Below are positions 1 to 9,407 of a stretch of 64,000 bases of DNA, in pieces (position 1 is the stretch's first letter; every line of letters begins with the position of its first letter). A program made the position numbers and the translations under genes. Source of the DNA: JBMYTN01 sp049604415 (GTDB lineage: Bacteria; Pseudomonadota; Alphaproteobacteria; Rhodospirillales; Rhodospirillaceae). The stretch is from NCBI GenBank assembly GCA_049604415.1, contig JBMYTN010000018.1:14983-78982 (forward strand), in the 5' to 3' direction. Below the pieces are notes generated by a model. That model saw only the letters and a program-made list of their open reading frames with translations. It did no database searches and was not told the DNA's origin.

Positions 1-2303
1 CAGAGGACTCACGAGAGGGTCTCGCCAGCGAAACCGAAGCCTGGACCGAGCTCTGCTCCCGACGGCTGGCGGTGCTGCTCCGGCTGCCCTCCGGCCGAGA
101 GGCCAGCTTTTTGGAAATCGCTGCTGGCTTCGCCGATGAGGACCGCGCCAAGCTGGTCTCCGCCGTTGAGGCCCTGCGCAGCGAAGGCGAGCCCTTCTCC
201 CTGGACCTCTCCCGGCGCGGCATTGGACGACGGATCCATGCCCGGGGCTTGCGGATCGGCGGCTGGGACGGGCAACCCTTGGCCGATGCCCTGTGGATGC
301 GCGATGTCACCGAAGACCGCGAAGCCCTGGAACAGCTGGCCGAGGAAGCCGACGCTCTGACCTCGGAGCGCGATGGCCTGCGCGCCTTGATCGACGCATT
401 GCCGGTCGGGGTCTGGATGCGCGACGAAGCCCTGGCCCTGGCCGACTGCAATCAGGCTCATTTGCGGGCGCTGGATCTGCCGGACCGGGAGGCCGCCCTC
501 AGCCAACCCCGCGAAATCGCCGAAGGGGTCACCGGTCAGGAAATGCGCGCCCTGGCCGCCCGCAGCCGCGCGGCGGGAACCGGCAGCGCCGGACGCTTCC
601 ATGTCCTGATCGGCGGCGAGCGCCGCTTGTTGGAGGTCACCGAAACCCCGACCGCGCCGGGCGGATCCAAGCCGGGCCACACGGTCGGGCTGGCCTATGA
701 CATCACCATGATCGAAGATTTGGAGACCCGCCTCACCCGAGACGCCGCCGCCCAAGCCGAGGTCCTAGAACGTCTGGGCACGGCCATCGCCGTCTTTGGC
801 TCCGACACCCGGCTGTCCTTCCACAACACCGCCTTCGCCAAGCTCTGGTCCCTAGACACTGACTGGCTGGCGCAATCGCCGGGCTATGGCGCGTTCCTGG
901 AGCGTCTACGCGAAGGCCGCCGCTTGCCCGAGGTCGCCGACTTCCCCGCTTTCAAAGCCGGGGAGCTGAAACAATTCGCCAAGCTGCTCCAACCCAAAGA
1001 AGACATTCTCCACCTGCCTGATGGCACCACCTTGCGCCGGGTGATCGCCCCGCACCCCCTGGGCGGCTTGCTCACCACCTTTGAAGACGTCACCGACAGC
1101 CTGGCCCTGGAACGCTCCTTCAACCAGCTGACAGCGGTGCAGCGCGAGACCCTGGACCATTTGAAGGAAGCCGTCGCCGTGTTTGGCCCGGACGGGACCC
1201 TGCAGCTCTGCAATCCGCCCTTCACCGCGCTCTGGGGGCTCAGCCCCGATGGCAGCACCTCACCGACCGAGGCCGGGACCAATGCGGATGCGGATGGGGG
1301 CCCGAGCACGGGAGCAGGGGCCGGGGCGGCGCTGTCGGCCACCATGGCCCAATTGACCGAACTGGCCGCCCGGGTCGAGCAGTCGGAGGCCGACGCCGCG
1401 CGGGCCGGGCTGGGGGGGCCCTCCGGCCATTTCCGCCGCCGCCTCTTGGCCCCACCGGACAGCCGGGAAACCCGCTCCGGCCGCTTGACCCGGTCCGACG
1501 GCACCCATCTGGATTACACCGGGGTGCCGCTGCCCGATGGCGGCTTGTTGATCAGTTTCTTAGATGTAACCGACCGGGTCCGGGTCGAAACCGCCCTGCG
1601 CGAGCGCACCGACGCCCTGCGCGCCGCCGAGCTGCTCAAGGGCGAGTTCATTTCCCATGTGTCCTTCGAGCTGCGCACCCCCTTGACCACCATTGCTGGC
1701 TTCGCCGAAATCCTGGCAGAGGGCTATTATGGTGCCCTCAATCCGCGCCAATCAGACTATGCCAAAGTCATTGCCGAAACCGCCGAGCAGGTCACCCGCC
1801 TGCTCGATGACATCGGCGATCTGGTCTCCGTCGAGGCCGGGCAGCTGTCTCTGGAGCTGGACGCCTTTGACATCCATGCCGCCTTGGCCGCCGTTCTCTC
1901 CCTAACCCGGGAAACCGCCAAGCGCCGCAATGTCACGGTCCATTTTGATTGCCCGCCCGATGCGGGGTGGATGGTGGCCGATGAACGCCGGATCAAACAG
2001 ATCCTGTTCCACCTGATGTCCAATGCGGTGAAGTTTACCGAGGCAGGTGGCCAGGTCACCCTGGCAGCAGACCGCAAAGACGGCTTTGTCAGCTTCACGG
2101 TCGCCGATACCGGGCGTGGCATGGAGGTCGGCACCCAGGAAAAAGCCTTTGGCGGTTTCATCAAGGATCCCTCCAGCGAGGGCGTTGGTCTCGGCCTGAC
2201 CCTGGTCCGGCAATTCGTTGACCTGCATGGCGGTCGAATGGAGCTGCTCTCGGTCCCCGGCGAGGGCACCACGGTGATCGTCGAAATCCCGTCCGGAGGC
2301 TAG
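1..2303 (+). CDS. DivL-like PAS pseudo-histidine kinase (5' end outside window)
   Basis: The frame is open to the left edge, so the gene is partial and at least 766 residues are visible. A GTG at 72 is only an internal candidate start. Several PAS-like segments are followed by a HisKA dimerisation helix and an HATPase_c domain. The H-box reads VSFELRTPL, so the phospho-accepting histidine is replaced by Phe (codon 1665-1667). The ATP-binding parts remain: N-box around NAVKF, G1 box DTGRGM and G2 box GVGLGL. DivL, the cell-cycle tyrosine kinase homologue of Caulobacter, has Tyr at this position and acts as a signalling scaffold upstream of CtrA. The neighbouring tsaE gene also fits my memory of divL context in alphaproteobacteria. 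A low-complexity Gly/Ala/Asp insert lies near 1250-1340. The DivL assignment is inference; the missing His is seen directly. Confidence 0.8.
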   Translation, partial: EDSREGLASETEAWTELCSRRLAVLLRLPSGREASFLEIAAGFADEDRAKLVSAVEALRSEGEPFSLDLSRRGIGRRIHARGLRIGGWDGQPLADALWMRDVTEDREALEQLAEEADALTSERDGLRALIDALPVGVWMRDEALALADCNQAHLRALDLPDREAALSQPREIAEGVTGQEMRALAARSRAAGTGSAGRFHVLIGGERRLLEVTETPTAPGGSKPGHTVGLAYDITMIEDLETRLTRDAAAQAEVLERLGTAIAVFGSDTRLSFHNTAFAKLWSLDTDWLAQSPGYGAFLERLREGRRLPEVADFPAFKAGELKQFAKLLQPKEDILHLPDGTTLRRVIAPHPLGGLLTTFEDVTDSLALERSFNQLTAVQRETLDHLKEAVAVFGPDGTLQLCNPPFTALWGLSPDGSTSPTEAGTNADADGGPSTGAGAGAALSATMAQLTELAARVEQSEADAARAGLGGPSGHFRRRLLAPPDSRETRSGRLTRSDGTHLDYTGVPLPDGGLLISFLDVTDRVRVETALRERTDALRAAELLKGEFISHVSFELRTPLTTIAGFAEILAEGYYGALNPRQSDYAKVIAETAEQVTRLLDDIGDLVSVEAGQLSLELDAFDIHAALAAVLSLTRETAKRRNVTVHFDCPPDAGWMVADERRIKQILFHLMSNAVKFTEAGGQVTLAADRKDGFVSFTVADTGRGMEVGTQEKAFGGFIKDPSSEGVGLGLTLVRQFVDLHGGRMELLSVPGEGTTVIVEIPSGG

Positions 2304-2364
2304 CGGGTCACAATCCAGACCGATCAACCATCCACCAACCGGGCGTCTACGGGACCAAAATCCG

Positions 2365-3498
2365 TCACACCAACGGCACGCCGGAGGTGGTGGAGTGCTC
2401 GAAGCGCAGCGCCTCGCCCGGGCGACAGATCGGGAAGGCGGCATGGGCGGCTTGGGCGGCCTCGGCAAAACCGGTTAAGATCAGCTTTAGCTTGCCCGCA
2501 TAATGGGCCACATCGCCCACCGCAAACACGCCGGGTAGATTGGTCGCGCTGGTGGATTGGTCAATGGGCACCCGGTGCAGTTCCAGATTGACCCCCCAGG
2601 AGGCAATCGGCCCCAAATCCGTCGCCAGACCAAAGAACGGCAGCAAGCGGTCGGCCTCCAAGCGTTTCACCCCGCCATCCAGATCGGCCACGGTCACCGC
2701 ACAGAGCGCGCCGCTGTCATCTTCCTCCAGCCCGTGCAGCTGATAGGGCGTGACCAAATCCAGCTGCCCGGCCGCTGCGGCGTCTTTTAAGCGTGCGGCA
2801 CTTTCCGGGGCGCAGCGGAATTTGGCCCGCCGATGCACCACCATGACCCGGGCGGCGATGTCCTGCAGCGCCAAGGCCCAATCAACGGCGGAATCGCCAC
2901 CGCCCGCAATGACCACGCGGCGGTCGCGGAAGGCTTCCTTGCGCGCCACCATATAAAACACGCTGCTGCCTTCATGGCGCTCCAAGCCCTGCAGCGGCGG
3001 CCGGTTCGGCCCAAACGCCCCAGCCCCTGCGGCCAAGATCACCACCGGAGCCTCCAGCTGAGTGCCCGTTGCGGTGGTCAAACGCCAAAACGCCCCGTCT
3101 TCCTGGGCCTGCTCGGACGCTCCCGGCCCCCCATCCGTACCCGCATCGATCCCCCCAACAGGGCCATTCACCCTCTCCAACCCCGTCACCTGTTGGCCGA
3201 GGTGGAATTTGGGGTGAAACGGCGCGCTCTGGGTCATCAGACGGTCGATCAGATCTCCGGCCAGGATCGAGGGGCAACCCGGAATGTCATAAATTGGCTT
3301 TTCTGGATACAGTGCGGAGCATTGGCCGCCCGGGGCCTCCAGGGCGTCGACCACATGGCAGGACAACCGCAACATGCCGCATTGAAACACCGTGAACAGG
3401 CCCACGGGTCCGGCCCCGATCACCACCACATCGGTGCGATGGACGGCGGGATCCTTTGGCGGGGCGGGCACGGTCTTTGCGGCATCGGACGCAGGCAT
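2365..3498 (-). CDS. Ferredoxin/flavodoxin--NADP reductase (type 2, TrxB-like)
   Basis: A 377-residue flavoprotein expected to pass electrons between NADPH and ferredoxin or flavodoxin in the cytoplasm. The FAD motif VVVIGAGPVGLF is at residues 25-35 and the NADP motif VVIAGGGDSAVDWA at about 195-208. The segment GQCSALYPEKPIYDIPG (58-74) is typical of YumC-type reductases, and the C-terminal FAD contact is VFAVGDVAHY. There is no CxxC redox pair, which separates it from thioredoxin reductase. A Gly/Ser/Asp-rich insert at about 112-134 is unusual. It converges on the upstream kinase with a 61-bp gap and is divergent from tsaE. Assignment to this family is firm; the partner protein is unknown. 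Confidence 0.85.
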   Translation of the reverse strand: MPASDAAKTVPAPPKDPAVHRTDVVVIGAGPVGLFTVFQCGMLRLSCHVVDALEAPGGQCSALYPEKPIYDIPGCPSILAGDLIDRLMTQSAPFHPKFHLGQQVTGLERVNGPVGGIDAGTDGGPGASEQAQEDGAFWRLTTATGTQLEAPVVILAAGAGAFGPNRPPLQGLERHEGSSVFYMVARKEAFRDRRVVIAGGGDSAVDWALALQDIAARVMVVHRRAKFRCAPESAARLKDAAAAGQLDLVTPYQLHGLEEDDSGALCAVTVADLDGGVKRLEADRLLPFFGLATDLGPIASWGVNLELHRVPIDQSTSATNLPGVFAVGDVAHYAGKLKLILTGFAEAAQAAHAAFPICRPGEALRFEHSTTSGVPLV

Positions 3499-3677
3499 AC
3501 GCTATCCTTTACATGATCAAAGCAAACCCGCTTCGGTTCGGCGGTTTGGCGGTTGGGTGCCAGCCCGAAGCACGGGACCCGACATGTACGGCGAAGTGCC
3601 CCCGGATGCAAGGACGCCCGCGCCAGCGGGTCCGGTGCGGTTGCCCGGGAGTCCGGCTTTGGCTACAACGGGACATC
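3499..3677. promoter_or_regulatory. Divergent intergenic region between ferredoxin reductase and tsaE
   Basis: A 179-bp gap between two divergent genes must hold both promoters. I see no clear paired -35/-10 boxes or operator. Confidence 0.4.
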
Positions 3678-5338
3678 ATGTCCAAAAGCCTTCACCCCCT
3701 AAAGACAGTCGCCACGCCCCCATCCGACGCATCGCTGGTCCAAAGCCTGGCGGATCCGGCGGCGACCGCTGCTTTTGGAGCCAGCCTGGCTGCGACCTGC
3801 AAGGGGCTCTATGGCGGATCGGACGGCAGCCCTGCAACTGCATATGCAGTTGCAATCGCCCTGTCAGGGGATTTGGGGCCGGGAAAACCGAACTGGCCCG
3901 AGGCTTTGCCCGGGCCTGGACCGGAGACCCGGACGAGGAGGTCCCCAGCCCAACCTTCACCCTGGTCCAAATTTATGATCCACCGGATCCGGCCCTGCCG
4001 AGCCTGTGGCATTTCGACCTGTATCGCATTGAGCATCCCGACGAATTGATCGCGTTGGATCTGGAAGACGCCCTGGCCGAGGCCATCTGTCTGTTTGAAT
4101 GGCCCGACCGCCTCGGCGCGTACTGCCCCGCCGATCATCTGCAGATTGCTCTGACCCATGATGCGCAAGGATCGGGTCGTCAGGCCCGCGTCACGGCCAC
4201 CGGACCCAACGCCGCCACTTTGCTGGCCGGATTGAAGACCAGCTTGCAAGAAACCACTGCCCATAAAAAAAGCTCCCCCCAGGAGCCGAGCCCAGGAACC
4301 GCCCAAATGACCGACCGCCTTGCCCTGCGCGCTGCTTTTTTGGCCGAAGCCGGATGGGCCGACGTCCCGATCCGCCCCCTAGCAGCCGATGCGTCCTTCC
4401 GCAGCTATCACCGCCTGGAGCGCCATCCCGAAGACCCCGACGCCCGACGCCGCGCGGTGCTGATGGATGCGCCACCGCCGCAGGAAGATGTCCGACCCTT
4501 CCGGGATATTGCGCAGCATCTGCTCGGGCTTGGCTATTCCGCGCCGGCCATCCTGGCGCAAAACGAGGTCACCGGCTTCCTGCTGCTGGAAGACTTTGGC
4601 GATGCCACCTTCACCCGCCTGTTGGCCACCGCAAAGGCGGCCCAGCGCCCGGCCCTGGAAGAACAGCTCTACCAATCCGCCTTGGACCTGTTGGCCGATC
4701 TGCACAATCGCCCGGCTGCCAGTGCTTTACCGAAGCGCTGCCCGGCCTATGACACCGCAAAACTGTTGGAAGAGGCCGCTTTGCTGACCGATTGGTATTT
4801 GCCAGCGGTGCGGGGCATGGACACCCAACCGGATGTGCGCGCGGAATATTTGAACGCTTGGCATCAGGTCCTGCCGGTCCTGGACGCGGTGCCAAACACA
4901 TTGGTGCTGCGGGATTTCCATGTCGACAATTTGATGCGCCTGGAGAACCGCAGCGGCGTTGCCGCCTGTGGCCTGCTCGACTTCCAAGACGCTGTGATCG
5001 GCCCGCTGGTGTATGATCCCATGAGCCTGTTGGAAGACGCCCGCCGGGATATGGATCCGGCCTTCGTCGCCCGCATGCGCGACCATTGGATCGAGGCCCT
5101 GAGCATCGCTGTCGACCAAGACGCCCTGGACGCCGCCTGGGCAGTCATGGCGGCCCAGCGCCACGCCAAGGTCGCCGGGATCTTCACCCGCCTAGACCGC
5201 CGAGATGGCAAGCCGCATTATCTCGGCCATATCCCCCGGGTGCTCCGCCTGCTCTCCAACGCCTTGGCCCATCCGGCCAATGGCCCGGTGAAGGATTGGT
5301 TTGACGTCCATTTCCCCGGCGGCCTGGAGCAGAGCTGA
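3678..5338 (+). CDS. tsaE-amgK: Fused TsaE / AmgK-type kinase, with an apparent -1 frameshift in the P-loop
   Basis: Two activities are encoded in one reading frame. The N-terminal TsaE part is the ATPase of the tRNA t6A37 threonylcarbamoyl complex. The C-terminal part (from Met codon 4307) is an APH-fold kinase like AmgK, which phosphorylates cell-wall MurNAc/GlcNAc at C1 during peptidoglycan recycling. TsaE signals are SGDLG, then GAGKTELARGF, SPTFTLVQIYD, WHFDLYRI and EWPDRLG. The kinase shows RDFHVDNLM (HxDxN catalytic loop) and LLDFQD (metal-binding DFx). The TsaE start (ATG 3678) is in one frame, but from the P-loop onward the protein is in the -1 frame: the run at 3875-3878 has four G where five would keep frame. 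With the shift repaired the product is about 553 residues. TsaE-phosphotransferase fusions are known in Rhodospirillales. MurU, the next enzyme of the same recycling route, is encoded next. The frameshift could be a sequencing error, a mutation or recoding. Confidence 0.82.
3833..3854. repeat. Perfect 22-bp palindrome inside tsaE
   Basis: The core is CAACTGCATATGCAGTTG, extended by TG and CA to 22 perfectly symmetric bases. It encodes AlaThrAlaTyrAlaValAla just before the Walker A region. Close relatives occur at 27119-27138 and 27230-27250, so it looks like a repeated palindromic element rather than a chance match. Confidence 0.6.
3872..3878 (+). other. TTTGGGG slippery-type heptamer at the tsaE frame change
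   Basis: The zero-frame codons are TTG GGG preceded by T, so the heptamer matches X XXY YYZ. A -1 slip here joins SGDLG to AGKT and restores a consensus Walker A. The pattern is seen; its use for recoding is only a possibility. Confidence 0.35.
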
Positions 5339-5507
5339 TCTGCGCTGGTCGGACGAGGCCTAACGCCCACAAACAATCCGTAAGTAAATCCTGCCCACCG
5401 AGCGCTTGGACCGAGGCCGCAGCGGACCAATATGCAGAAGGTCTCGGGTCGCCCGCCTTCGCCTGAGATCACACCCCGGTCCCGACCTCAGCGGAGCCCA
5501 AAAGCCC

Positions 5508-6260
5508 ATGCCGTCCCCGACATCCGCCATTGTGCTGTCCGCCGGTCTTGGGACCCGGATGCGTCCGATCACGGACCACCTGCCCAAACCCCTGGTCAAG
5601 GTCCATGACAAGGCCTTGCTCGACTGGGCGCTGGACCGGTTGGTCGAAGTCGGCGTCGAGCGCGCGGTGGTCAATCTGCACCACCTGCCGCAGATGATCC
5701 GCGACCATCTGGCCACCCGAGCCCAGCCCGCCATCACCTTCAGCGATGAGACCGATCTGCTGCTGGAAACCGGCGGCGGGATCCTCAAAGCCCTGCCGCT
5801 GCTCGGCGATGCGCCGTTCTTCGCCATCAATGGCGATGTGCTCTGGCTCAATGGCGTCGCCCCGGCCCTACAGCGGCTGGCAGACACCTGGGAAACCCAT
5901 ATCCATCAGATGGGGCCGGACAGTCTGGACGCCCTGCTGCTGCTCCACCCACTGTCCTGTGCCAATGGCTATAGCGGCTATGGCGATTTCGAAGCCTCGG
6001 CCATCGGGCGTTTGAACCGGCGTCGGCCGGGCTATGTCGCCCCCTTTATTTATGCCGGGGCACAGATCGTCCATCCGCGCCTGTTCACCGACTGCCCGGA
6101 AGGCCCGTTTTCCATGAACCTGCTCTGGAACCGCGCCTTGGAGGCCGACCGGATCGCCGGGATCATCCATGACGGGGCGTGGTACCATGTCGGCACCCCT
6201 GCAGCCCTGGAACGGACCGAAAAGATCCTTGGCCTGCCCGGCGTCCATTCTCGACAATAG
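5508..6260 (+). CDS. murU: Nucleotidyltransferase, MurU-like (MurNAc-1-P uridylyltransferase)
   Basis: A 250-residue GT-A nucleotidyltransferase. The signature LSAGLGTRMRP sits at residues 10-20, followed by LPKPLVKV, and the metal-binding Asp is in AINGDVLW. MurU converts MurNAc-1-phosphate and UTP to UDP-MurNAc, bypassing fosfomycin-sensitive de novo synthesis. The gene directly follows the AmgK domain that would supply its substrate, which supports this role over a generic sugar-1-phosphate transferase. I chose ATG 5508 because homology begins there; an upstream in-frame extension from 5406 has no family resemblance. Confidence 0.78.
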   Translation: MPSPTSAIVLSAGLGTRMRPITDHLPKPLVKVHDKALLDWALDRLVEVGVERAVVNLHHLPQMIRDHLATRAQPAITFSDETDLLLETGGGILKALPLLGDAPFFAINGDVLWLNGVAPALQRLADTWETHIHQMGPDSLDALLLLHPLSCANGYSGYGDFEASAIGRLNRRRPGYVAPFIYAGAQIVHPRLFTDCPEGPFSMNLLWNRALEADRIAGIIHDGAWYHVGTPAALERTEKILGLPGVHSRQ

Positions 6261-6314
6261 GTCGCATGAAAGGCTATTCATAAAGTGAACCGATAAAAGG
6301 ATCTGGCACCAGAG

Positions 6315-9300
6315 ATGGGGCGCATTTTCACCATCGATCCTGGCCTGCCCTTCCTGGATGTGCTGGCCGCTGCCATCCAGCGGCATTGGATGACCCCGGA
6401 CGATCCCCTAAAGGCCACCGACGTCACCATCTTGCTGCCCACCAACCGGGCCTGCCGCGCCCTGCGCGATGCCTTTTTGCGGGTTGGGGACGGCCAAGCC
6501 CTGCTATTGCCGAAAATCCTGCCCTTGGGCGAAACCAGCCAGGAGGATAGCGAAGACCCCGCTACCCTGGTCTCAGCACCGGGCACGCCCGGGGGTGGGT
6601 CAAGCAATCAAACAGATGACCCGCTCGCCTTCACCCTGCCGCCGCCCATCGGTGATTTGCAGCGCCGCTTCCTGTTGGCCCGCTTGGTGGCCGCCAAGGA
6701 CCCCAGCCTGACCGAAGACCAAGCCCTGCGCCTGGCTGCCGATCTTGGGGGGTTGCTCGACCGGGTCCAGGCCGAGCGCCTGTCCTGGGATCGGCTGGCC
6801 ACATTGGTGCCCGAGGGCCTGTCCGATCACTGGCAACACGCCCTGACCTTCTTGACCATCCTGGCCCAGATCTGGCCGACTCTGTTGGCCGAACGGCATC
6901 TGAGTGATCCGGCCCAATGGCGCGATGCCCTGCAGCGCCACCGCGCCGGAAGCTGGTCCCACAGACCGCCGGGTCCGGTGATCGCGGCCGGGTCCACCGG
7001 CTCGCAACCCGGGACAGCGGATCTGCTGGCCACCATCGCCGCCTTGCCCGAGGGCTGGGTCGTGCTGCCCGGCCTGGACCGGGAGATGGCCGATGAGGAT
7101 TGGGCCGCCCTGGAGGACACCCACCCCCAAGCCAATCTGGCCCGGCTCTGCCAGCGCCTTGGCACCGCCCGCCAACAGGTCGAGACCCTGCCCGGCGCGC
7201 CCGATCCCGGGCCGGCCTCCACCGCCCGGCGGCGTCTGGTGGCCCAGGCCCTGCGCCCGGCCGCGACCACCGATGCCTGGAGCCGCATGCCGCCAACCCT
7301 GCCCGCCGCGCTGGAGGGGCTGACCCGCCTCGATGCCCCCAGCCCTCGGGAGGAAGCCACGGCCATCGCCCTGATGCTGCGCCAGACCCTGGACAGCCCG
7401 GGACGCACCGCTGCCCTGATCACCCCGGACCGGCCTTTGGCCCGCCGGGTGGCCGCCGCCCTGGACCGCTGGGGTGTGGCGGTGGATGACAGCGCCGGGC
7501 AACCCCTGTCCAGTGCCATTCCCGGTCGGCTCTTAATCCTGTCCGCCACCGCCGCGCTGGATGGCTTCGGCCCGCTGTCTTTGATGGCCCTGCTGCGCCA
7601 CCCGCTGGTGGCCTTGGGCGAGGACCCCAGCGACTTCCGCGACAAGGTCCGGCTGCTCGACCGGACCCTGCTGCGCGGCCCAAGACCGGCGGACGGCTTG
7701 GCGGAACTGGCAGCCCTGGCCGAGGCGGCTGCCGAGCACCGTCCCGCCCTGCGCCCGCTTGGCCCCTGGCTGCAGCGCTTGGCCGCCTGCGCCGCCCCCT
7801 TCGCCGCCCTGACCCAGGAGACCCGCGTCGATCCGTCCCATTTTGCCGAAACCCATATGCGGTTTTGCGAAGCCCTGGCCGATGCCCGGATCGATGGCGC
7901 GATGATTCCCGGTGCCCTCAGATTGTGGACCGGGGACGCCGGAGAGGCCGCCGCGCGCTTCGCCACCGAACTGGCGGAAAGCCTGATCGAGACCGGCAGC
8001 CCGGACGGCATCGCCCCCCGGCGCTGGCCTGCGGTCCTCGAAGCCGCCATGGAGGGCCGCGTCGTGCGCCCGGGTCGGGATCTGCACAGCAGGCTGTTCA
8101 TCTGGGGACCGCTGGAGGCCCGCCTGCAACGCCCGGATCTGGTGGTCCTGGGCGGGTTGAACGAGGACACTTGGCCCGCCGCCGTCGACCCCGGCCCCTG
8201 GATGTCGCGGCCGATGATGCACAGCTTCGGCCTGCCACCACCGGAACGCCGCATTGGCCTCGCCGCCCATGACTTCGCCCAGCTGATCGCCGCGCCAGAG
8301 GTGGTGCTGTCCCGAGCCGCCAAGGTCGATGGCACCCCAACCCGCCCGTCGCGCTGGCTGTTGCGCCTGGACGCCGCCACCAAGGCCGCCGGTCTGGAAG
8401 GCGCCTTGGAGCAAGCCCTGGCCCGGGGCCGCAGTTGGATCGATTGGGCCGAGGCCCTGGACAAACCCGACGGTCCGGCCCAGCCGACCACCCGCCCAGC
8501 CCCCACGCCCCCGGTCAAAGACCGACCGCGCCAATTGCCGGTCACCGCCATCGAAACCTGGCGGCGCGACCCCTATGGCCTCTATGCCAGACGCCTGCTG
8601 AAGCTGCGCGCCTTGGACCCAATGGAGGCCGATCCCGCCGCCCGGGACAAAGGTGAATTGATCCACGCCGCCCTGGAAGCCTATGCCCGGGCTTGGCCGG
8701 AGAGGATCCCGGACGATCCCGAAGCAATCCTGATCGAGATCGGACAGGCCGTCTTCGCCCCCCATCTGCACAAGCCCGGCGTGTTGGCCTTTTGGTGGCC
8801 GCGCTTCCAAGGCATCGCCCAGTGGATGGCAGGCATCGAGACCAAACGCCGCCCTGGCATCCGCCGGATCTATCCGGAGGTCGAAGGGGAACTAGTGCTT
8901 CAAGGCCCGGCTGGCCCGTTCCGCCTGACCGCCAAGGCCGACCGCATCGATTTGCTGGACGATGGCACCCTGGCGATCATTGATTACAAAACCGGCACCC
9001 TGCCCAGCCCCCAGGAGGTCGAAACCGGCTTCGCCCCGCAATTGCCATTGGAAGCCGCCATTGCCGAGGCCGGAGGCTTTGTCGGCATCCCGGCGGCCAA
9101 GGTCTCGGAACTGGCCTTTTGGAAGCCGCGCGGTGACCGCAAGGGCGGCGAAATCCGCCGGGCCAGCACCAAGGATCCCTCCGAGGCCGCCCGCATTGCC
9201 TGGGAGGGACTGTCGGCCCTGATCGCCAGCTATGACCGGGCGGAGACCGCCTATCCCGCCGTGCCGCACCCGGCCCATGCGCCGAAATATAATGACTACC

Positions 9301-9407
9301 AACATCTGGCCCGGGTCCAGGAATGGGCCGAAGCCCCCGACGACAGCGGGAGCCAAAGCGGGAAGGAGAGCGGGAGCCAGCGCAGGGGAGATAGCGGTCA
9401 TGGCTAA
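6315..9407 (+). CDS. addB: AddB subunit of the AddAB double-strand-break repair nuclease
   Basis: A 1030-residue protein, the usual size for alphaproteobacterial AddB. The inactivated helicase-like N-terminus starts with LLPTNRACRALRDAFL. The C-terminal RecB-type nuclease carries IIDYKTG at about residue 887-893, followed by a Gln-rich helix (QLPLEAAIAEAGG). With AddA it resects DNA ends for RecA-dependent recombination. The last 25 residues are a Ser/Gly/Gln-rich tail, absent from a compact nuclease fold. Its stop overlaps the addA start by 8 bp, so the subunits are likely translated together. The upstream AAAGGA is about 14 bases from ATG 6315, so the start is not certain. Confidence 0.92.
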   Translation: MGRIFTIDPGLPFLDVLAAAIQRHWMTPDDPLKATDVTILLPTNRACRALRDAFLRVGDGQALLLPKILPLGETSQEDSEDPATLVSAPGTPGGGSSNQTDDPLAFTLPPPIGDLQRRFLLARLVAAKDPSLTEDQALRLAADLGGLLDRVQAERLSWDRLATLVPEGLSDHWQHALTFLTILAQIWPTLLAERHLSDPAQWRDALQRHRAGSWSHRPPGPVIAAGSTGSQPGTADLLATIAALPEGWVVLPGLDREMADEDWAALEDTHPQANLARLCQRLGTARQQVETLPGAPDPGPASTARRRLVAQALRPAATTDAWSRMPPTLPAALEGLTRLDAPSPREEATAIALMLRQTLDSPGRTAALITPDRPLARRVAAALDRWGVAVDDSAGQPLSSAIPGRLLILSATAALDGFGPLSLMALLRHPLVALGEDPSDFRDKVRLLDRTLLRGPRPADGLAELAALAEAAAEHRPALRPLGPWLQRLAACAAPFAALTQETRVDPSHFAETHMRFCEALADARIDGAMIPGALRLWTGDAGEAAARFATELAESLIETGSPDGIAPRRWPAVLEAAMEGRVVRPGRDLHSRLFIWGPLEARLQRPDLVVLGGLNEDTWPAAVDPGPWMSRPMMHSFGLPPPERRIGLAAHDFAQLIAAPEVVLSRAAKVDGTPTRPSRWLLRLDAATKAAGLEGALEQALARGRSWIDWAEALDKPDGPAQPTTRPAPTPPVKDRPRQLPVTAIETWRRDPYGLYARRLLKLRALDPMEADPAARDKGELIHAALEAYARAWPERIPDDPEAILIEIGQAVFAPHLHKPGVLAFWWPRFQGIAQWMAGIETKRRPGIRRIYPEVEGELVLQGPAGPFRLTAKADRIDLLDDGTLAIIDYKTGTLPSPQEVETGFAPQLPLEAAIAEAGGFVGIPAAKVSELAFWKPRGDRKGGEIRRASTKDPSEAARIAWEGLSALIASYDRAETAYPAVPHPAHAPKYNDYQHLARVQEWAEAPDDSGSQSGKESGSQRRGDSGHG

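Noticed and set aside
4262..4275. A7 run as a second frameshift site between TsaE and AmgK
   Set aside because: Codons are AAA AAA AGC, so the phase does not match A AAA AAG, and no frame change is needed there.
6827..8551. Long antisense frame (574 codons) within addB
   Set aside because: GC-rich third-position shadow of addB; its protein is Ser/Arg/Ala-rich without motifs, and addB is certain.
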